64,000 nucleotides of DNA from Mya arenaria (lineage: Eukaryota; Mollusca; Bivalvia; Myida; Myidae). The position numbers and the translations under genes were made by a program. Shown in pieces: positions 62,200 to 64,000 of the stretch. Position 1 is the stretch's first letter; each line of letters begins with the position of its first letter. Under the pieces are notes generated by a model. That model did no database searches. It was not told the DNA's origin and was given only the letters and a program-made list of their open reading frames with translations. The DNA lies in assembly GCF_026914265.1 (NCBI RefSeq), contig NC_069127.1:23388637-23452636 (forward strand). The letters run 5' to 3'.

Positions 62200-64000
62200 G
62201 ATTAGATGACTAGAAAGCACGTCGACAAGTGAGATCGAAAACAAAGATAAGGTAAAACACAGCATAATTGTAAAACAACAACAAAATATATACACAATTA
62301 TCAAAATAAACATGAAAAAGAAGGAATAAATGAACCGAATCGGTAACAAAATGTCATATATCTAAAAGATTTCAAGCAGAAAATGTTTAGAAAGAAAAAA
62401 GGTCATTCTGATTCATGATAAATTTCTTAAAGCAAAATACAAGTTCGATGATAGACAGCACGTCATATTAAATAATGACCATTTATAAACCGCCCTGTAA
62501 CAAATGATAACATATTAGTTAACAATTTATTATGGTTTTAATTGTATTTATAAGAACGATTAGCACACTATTGAAAAGGTAAGTACATATTAACATACAC
62601 TTAGAATACAATCTACATTTTCGGCCATTGAAATTACATTTAGACAATCATTATAAGTACTCGGCCTGGTCATAGAGAATTTCAACTTTCGCATGTGTTT
62701 AAAGGTCCACCTGTTGCCACTCATCCGGTTCCAAATCGCTGTGTCCGAGTTTGTGATGACATTTTGTCAGCTTATGATGTTTTCAAGGTCAGTTTGATGA
62801 CTTGAAGTAAAATCTAATGAATTTAGCAGGGCTCGTTCTCTGATATCATTCCGCCAATTTTTACTCATTAAGATTTTTATCTTTCTATTCATATTTGACA
62901 TTTTGGGGTTCTCATCAAACAGTTAGAACCTTTGAAAGCGCAAAATACATTCAAAGTATAAAAAATACAGTCCTGGTATGATTTATAGTATTCATTTACA
63001 GTAATGGTATTTAAGGTCAACACTGTAAACCCTCTTCTAACACGCTTAGCCAAAATAATGCTCGTTTAGGGAAGTTTTTTTAACATTTGGGTATTCATTT
63101 TGTTCCCTAAATGCCACAAGTCGACTGATCCATATCAATGTAAAATACAATCTTTAACTGTTACTCCACAATACTAAACACTTAACTGTTAAATTAAAAC
63201 ACAAAAGTTACACACCTTTTACTTATAACACCTAAGTGTTTAAGGAAACACAAATAATTAGTTTAATTTAGATCGACTTCTGTCAATAAAGCATCGCCAT
63301 ATTAAAACCATCTAGCAGGTACCCGTTATCTTTCCGCTCAATATACTTAGCGCTGTGATCTGTCATTCTTGGCTAGGAAAACAACAAGTGGGATATGGAC
63401 GCGTAGAGTCGCCAAATCAAAAATCCTCAAAGACTCTCAAGCGGCTGTTTATATGGACTACTAAAAGGCTTAGATTGTAAACGCATTGTTAAAGTCGTCC
63501 GATCTTCGCATCAAACAAATCAAAGTCATCACAAACTCTAAGGAATGTTAATTAATGATATGAATAAGAAAGTTTAAAGTAAAATAACTGGTCCGGGTTT
63601 ATGCATGGATGGCAAAACATGGTATTATCGTTTGTGTCCGAGAGCATTTTTCCTTGGTCGATCTCCAATTTCGCTTGCGAGCACGAATTGAATCGAGCCG
63701 TAGTATTCACGAATATTAAGTGCAGCAGGTCCGCTTTCGATGAGTTTTAAAACGTATCCACTTCTTTTCTTAGAACTATGATGTGAACTGAATGTGATTT
63801 AATTACTTATTTCAATCGGTACCTTGTATGTTGATGAGAATGGCGTCTTAAGGTGCTGAATATCACAAAGGTGTCTTGACATTAACAAATTGAAGGAGTA
63901 GAAACGAAACGATAGTTAAGAATCTTTTTTGACATAATGACACAATTTACAGCAACAAAAAAACTAACCGATTTAAATTATTTAAAAATGCAAATTCCAT
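62200..64000. other. Probable intron of the rightmost PAN gene copy
   Basis: Diverged matches to the introns of the other copies continue (63600-63720 against 16761-16860, sharing TTTTCCTTG.TCGAT). No exon was recognised before the edge of the window. Confidence 0.45.

Overview
This is eukaryotic, AT-rich, intron-containing DNA. I infer an invertebrate, most likely a bivalve mollusc. The signs are single-domain exons with GT/AG borders and mostly phase-1 junctions, extracellular module families (MAM, SRCR, PAN/apple, EB-like), type-B carboxylesterases, many small non-autonomous DNA transposons, a TTAGGG-like tract, and repeated local duplication. The species assignment is inference. I worked out the exon models by hand from frame continuity and splice motifs; no search or alignment program was run.

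Layout. (1) 2536-5727 (+): 3' part of a gene for a membrane protein with MAM, SRCR, transmembrane segment and PPxY tail; its first MAM exon and signal exon are not found. (2) 7700-9898 (-): a complete two-exon carboxylesterase of 600 aa with a full Ser/Glu/His triad. (3) 9.9-14.6 kb: duplicated non-coding DNA from upstream of the esterase, ending in a solo esterase 3' tail (14644-14736, +). (4) 15247-20177 (-): pseudogene copy of a secreted PAN / Thr-rich / EB-like / PAN protein. (5) 25294-27000 (-): broken protein-primed family-B DNA polymerase of mobile-element type. (6) 27.8-46.6 kb: a second, rearranged copy of about 12.4-24.6 kb. It holds an esterase pseudogene (32080-32886, +), an inverted broken PAN exon (30580-30827, +), a spare PAN terminal exon (34253-34500, -), the intact PAN gene (36919-41584, -) and inserted elements whose empty sites survive in the first copy. 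(7) 48359-56378 (-): a complete eight-exon gene for a signal peptide, MAM domain, three 16-residue stalk repeats, a transmembrane segment and the same PPxY tail. Its introns hold a 65-bp minisatellite and a 1.28-kb tandem duplication that copied a stalk exon. (8) 56.4-64 kb: a large ATT/TTA microsatellite, a near-perfect hairpin, two related fold-back elements and a fifth PAN terminal exon (60438-60685, -) whose upstream exons probably lie past the right edge.

The window looks like an evolving cluster of secreted or surface proteins. Two receptor-like paralogues keep nearly the same cytoplasmic tail (PPPPY, YSEI, PPSY) under different ectodomains. A PAN-domain secreted protein and an esterase have been copied, inverted and broken several times. 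Joint function of these genes is not shown by the sequence.
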